NCBI GenBank assembly: GCA_017526525.1
Contig: JAFXRG010000015.1
Span: 1-64,000 of the forward strand
Source: Clostridia bacterium
Lineage (GTDB): Bacteria > Bacillota > Clostridia > Christensenellales > Aristaeellaceae
DNA: 64,000 bases
Direction: 5' to 3'
The translations under genes were made by a program, and so were the position numbers. Each line of letters opens with the position of its first letter. The stretch's first letter is position 1. Positions 62,901 to 64,000 of this stretch are shown here, one piece after another. The notes below the pieces were generated by a model, which worked only from the letters and a program-made list of their open reading frames with translations, was not told where the DNA came from and made no database searches.

Positions 62901-64000
62901 GCCCGCACCGATACCGGCACCGTCCTCTCCGCCCCAGGCATTGATGGTTCCGCCGGTAATGGTTACGCCTCCGCCGTCATGGCCGTTGCCTTCGCCGATG
63001 CCGGAGCCGTTCTCTCCGCCCCAGGCATTCACGGTTGTAAAAGTATCCGGAAAACCCGCCGGAACGCCGATCGTAATGCCGTCGCCTTTCACATAGCTCT
63101 GATAGGCTCCGCCGATTCCCGCAGAATCCGTTTGTCCCCATGCGGAGATTTGTCCCCCGAAGATCCGAATCGGCCCGCTTTCAATTTTCTTTGTGGCGCC
63201 GATCCCTGCCGCACGATCATTGCCGGTGGCTTCCAGGCATCCGGTTCCCTTTTCCTGTGCCCAGACGTACAAGGCTCCGCCCATGCCCGCGTCCACAACA
63301 ATTCCTGTCGGCGCAATCATCTTTGCGCCGTCACTCAGCACAAGATTCACTTCCCGGCAGATGTGAAGCGTGCCGTTCATGGTCACCTCGCCCCGGACCA
63401 CATACCAGCCGTCTTCCGCTCCGCTGTCATTCCATTCCGTCATGTCCCCGGTCACTTCAAAGCATTGTCTCCGGGGCGTGCGCACGCCGCTGCGATCAAT
63501 ATAATACGTGCCTCTTCCAAAGGTGATTCCCGTAAGAATCACATCTTCGTCCGGCATCTCAAACTGCCAGTCATGTCCGTTGCCGTCCGTGTTTGTGATA
63601 TGCTCGGGCATGCCGGTTTCCTTGATTTCCGCATAAACCGTCTGGCTGGAGGCTCCTGTCACCTTCAGCGTTTTCAGCCAGTACTCGCTATAGCCTTCGT
63701 TGGCGGTAAAGGTAAGAATCGGCCGTTCCCCCGGCGCTGTCTTTTCCGGGGTCACGGTGACGGTTCCGACGGTTTGGTCATAGTTGTCAATGGTAATACT
63801 TTTCTGGTTCCGGGTCAGCGTGGCAGTAATCGTCAGCTCCGCTTCCGGCATGGTGCCCGTGTATGTCAGGGTCCGGATTCCGTCCTTTTCCGTTTCTTCC
63901 GGTCCGGAAAGAGTCAGGTTCTTCTCCTTATCCTTTTCCGTATAAACAGCAGTCACCTGGCAGGAGATTTCCGGCGTCTGCTTTCTGCAGGTAACCTGAA
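56982..64000 (-). CDS. Giant secreted repeat protein, 5' end outside the window
   Basis: At least 2339 codons, open to the right edge, so the N-terminus and any signal peptide are missing. From the edge inward: a beta-rich part; a right-handed beta-helix-like region (~63480-62340) with many Gly-rich turns of the GAGIG[ST]G type; a Cys-pair segment (CQWCGFNN, CSCGYSRK); Ig-like modules; Listeria-Bacteroides/InlB-type repeats (~60270-59500; TFLGWALS, TFAGWKPE, VFIGWKSE); further Ig-like modules (TVTEEDTGKRLWVVAL); a 16-copy Gly-Ser-Asp-Pro linker; and a C-terminal ~370-residue domain ending ILPEEP. There is no LPxTG, SLH or membrane anchor at the C-terminus. Probably a surface or matrix adhesin; partner unknown. 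Confidence 0.85.
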   Translation of the reverse strand, partial: QVTCRKQTPEISCQVTAVYTEKDKEKNLTLSGPEETEKDGIRTLTYTGTMPEAELTITATLTRNQKSITIDNYDQTVGTVTVTPEKTAPGERPILTFTANEGYSEYWLKTLKVTGASSQTVYAEIKETGMPEHITNTDGNGHDWQFEMPDEDVILTGITFGRGTYYIDRSGVRTPRRQCFEVTGDMTEWNDSGAEDGWYVVRGEVTMNGTLHICREVNLVLSDGAKMIAPTGIVVDAGMGGALYVWAQEKGTGCLEATGNDRAAGIGATKKIESGPIRIFGGQISAWGQTDSAGIGGAYQSYVKGDGITIGVPAGFPDTFTTVNAWGGENGSGIGEGNGHDGGGVTITGGTINAWGGEDGAGIGAGQDNDLFRPIVITGGNIHAYGGKNAAGIGLGPRYADHGGNMRNTIEISGKNTYVYAEGGSEDGAGIGTGERGNMEGTITIREATVEAVAHDGAAGIGSGYKGSTEKGTITIESGNITVRVTEGNGAGIGSGEKDDCGAISIQGGVIQIYTDGKGGSLGGSKGEGNGTLDLNPHTLVSAGSDGNYVSAGDRTGTCWSGDVHYLKIEPCTHPGGTIVPVDHVNHVITCQWCGFNNEPEEHSYGNDRSQESFYRCSCGYSRKRLVTGTADREGFGSVTAGLSPDSIKEQKLETIPGETVYVHLEPSAGTRIVGISGSYCAEGDTEPRAFNEFSALPADTGKNYQFAMPDPDDDRPELKLTMETQGGESAPIPDLAEYGVTYLSVKTAAGEEYLIAQTEEEAAQKEKEPGNWVSSDEKVLDFEGLEPGKIYLIYARDKAVGEVTAGPKSKPLRATTDLELDSLQLFRRDDLSVGQAITALPIPFPAGKLAFQWYRDEEALSKYTSGSYVLTKADINHTLKIQVTQIIDKKGNVKTAEQTVKFSPEGSVWLVYQRADGSWEKADTIPAEQKTQGKYTLDEAGLRNYVPEGTTGEGFRPVAYSFGYQEKESERTAIPKNKEILISESDAQLYVYFERNMYALNFYNSMEGKGTPAAFSVRYGAPLNEFSGKTVQQFGSTFAGWSRNPKPEGTEYGYMTSPSGGGEKPNFVLFDLNSATMPASGMNLYPVLIKPRVEVRLDPGAADANGTRQNMNGWQNPVVYTDQTTKAYLDGGQARCFTIVSGDPLPADALKRMAEVTRDGYEPAGWYSASGIQWKDKLNVLPIFCDTTKPEKREGTSNLYYTLTLKARWKLRNAMLHYDVQGQSWKGEDLKDIQPGTEMKISDETVMSPEGKVFLGWKDQKGNFHSAGSSIRYEDLELVSTIGTGKNPNVITLEAVFFEHQHMVAFDSRGGSFTEPILLSEEDFEAGKRTVSLEGKTPERKGGTFLGWALSPDADETETVTEVSFEDGSAVKWVYALWKNKDYSIYFSGNGGTVDGKAILRRQYTYGEQIKKDETPVPVRTHYTFAGWKPELPAFMQAKILYVSAVWEPVNHTWTFDPADGSEIRTITACYGEPVQRPADPVREGYVFIGWKSEGKYAGVPEYMDEDRNWTAGWNALRSAPEAPEVSYVTALTVEVQARPGEEYALVYAEEGNLPEEKDWKLPAEDGTMVFYPCKADTSYLVYARYSQTAGFEASGPSEAAQATTKRLFPMPPLVIAGFHTILIIPFEEAYEHIVEYSIDKGETWLGGQVIANLQACAVYMLTARWKDLPDQEQYPESAETEVMTDTAITETTITGIPRIGEVLTASVVPLNAERVTWQWFREGDTPGEKIPIENATESTYTVTEEDTGKRLWVVALQQSRLPELEEPVEVSAVTEPVPEPGTVSFRVSSPGEEPVPDIKLTGITEEMILAAAGEEAKTRRMNGEDLLLTVTVNDLSGRISAEEQNQMIRTLKKEALDAAVLQYFELTAELKTGEDDPIQVTNLPGDRIQVMLTVPRKHYVSGNISRTFYIAGLRGGTAEILAKEKYVVLRFETDALLSRYALGCHDIVYRPQKPEGGESDPGESDPGESDPGGSDPGGSDPGGSDPGGSNPGGSNPGGSDPGGNDPGGSNPGGSDPGESDPGGSNPGGSDPGGSNSGASTPDGNSSAETQTEKLHRWYADFRFELFPEAAPETERERAEEYRDLIGGLELQADILWSDPDKGLDIAAALLPADKPEEAVPFRIFGTPERLFIESLLTEPHLYELGSMQELSSPEKLEKGLPYFLYEGKDGEGRILAQWIRDSVTLLDLELELSGIPARFPSQTQMEAVLRSDGGILPRTEGSMRLTMDAQGTTELIVFVPDEEGNPAPLFRAFGSVTAVRADGEPDGIPDFNGPAKKKVSALLNPEGQTLREVLSFMTPEVTEGVRNLLESVSETGAMRLVQDLDQLGISILPEEP
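57882..58121 (-). repeat. 15-base tandem repeat coding a Gly-Ser-Asp-Pro-Gly linker
   Basis: Sixteen in-frame 15-base units (minus strand consensus GGAAGCGACCCCGGC) encode [GE]-[SN]-[DN]-P-G. Units differ by a few substitutions (Asp/Asn, Gly/Glu), so copies are related but not identical. It forms a flexible linker before the C-terminal domain of the giant protein. Because the period is a multiple of three, copy-number change would alter linker length without frameshift. Confidence 0.92.

Overview
The window looks like chromosome of a fermentative, carbohydrate-degrading anaerobe of the Bacillota (Clostridia). The evidence is roughly 55% GC, strong AGGAGG ribosome-binding sites, TTG/GTG starts, a T-box in front of the trp operon, a DtxR-type regulator, MsmX/GanPQ-type sugar ABC transporters and secreted glycoside hydrolases. 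Several Sec-exported proteins, including two solute- or metal-binding proteins, end their signal peptides in a plain A-x-A/E cleavage site with no lipobox cysteine. A Christensenellales/Aristaeellaceae-like gut or rumen organism would fit, but that placement is inference. No rRNA, tRNA, CRISPR array, phage or complete insertion sequence was seen.

Layout. (1) 1-1450: an AT-rich unassigned edge and a GH43 glycosidase with a palindromic operator inside its promoter. (2) 1538-12450: a ten-gene minus-strand operon for extracytoplasmic iron handling: FTR1 permease, P19/Tp34-like metal-binding protein, DUF2318 membrane protein, two FtsX/MacB-type permeases with an ATPase, a DUF4418 protein, a third permease with its own ATPase, and a DtxR-family regulator. 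One permease carries an inserted FMN-binding domain with a flavinylation-type SGAT motif. Three TTAGC-N4/5-CTAA palindromes resembling DtxR boxes lie between FTR1 and a divergent AraC-type regulator. (3) 12575-17045: a large glycosidase fusion and an SGNH esterase. (4) 17092-20326: DUF3795-metallo-beta-lactamase fusion, methyltransferase and Dus. (5) 20469-28968: DAHP synthase, convergent with a T-box-controlled trpEGDCFBA operon plus an ACT-domain gene. (6) 29108-31751: a secreted papain-like protease.

(7) 31863-40442: a galactan-utilisation locus (GH53 endo-galactanase, binding protein, two permeases, ATPase, and a membrane protein) transcribed leftward from a promoter that shares its -35 element with a divergent secreted GH13 enzyme. 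The GH13 gene is followed by a secreted twin-cystatin-like protein and a HAD phosphatase. (8) 43707-50028: a Pro/Glu-repeat surface protein, then a convergent minus-strand run of a polar amino-acid ABC transporter (binding protein-permease fusion plus an ATPase with an extra C-terminal domain), a GNAT-HD fusion, a Sir2 deacetylase and a PfkB kinase. (9) 50089-55146: AlkD-like protein, TcdA, CopA and an EamA exporter. (10) 55417-64000: an ECF sigma factor with a translationally coupled membrane partner, then the 3' part of a giant secreted repeat protein that runs off the right edge.

The most distinctive item is the iron operon: it combines the Campylobacter Cj1658-Cj1663-like P19/FTR1 gene set with a putative covalent-flavin domain inside an ABC permease and a self-encoded DtxR regulator.
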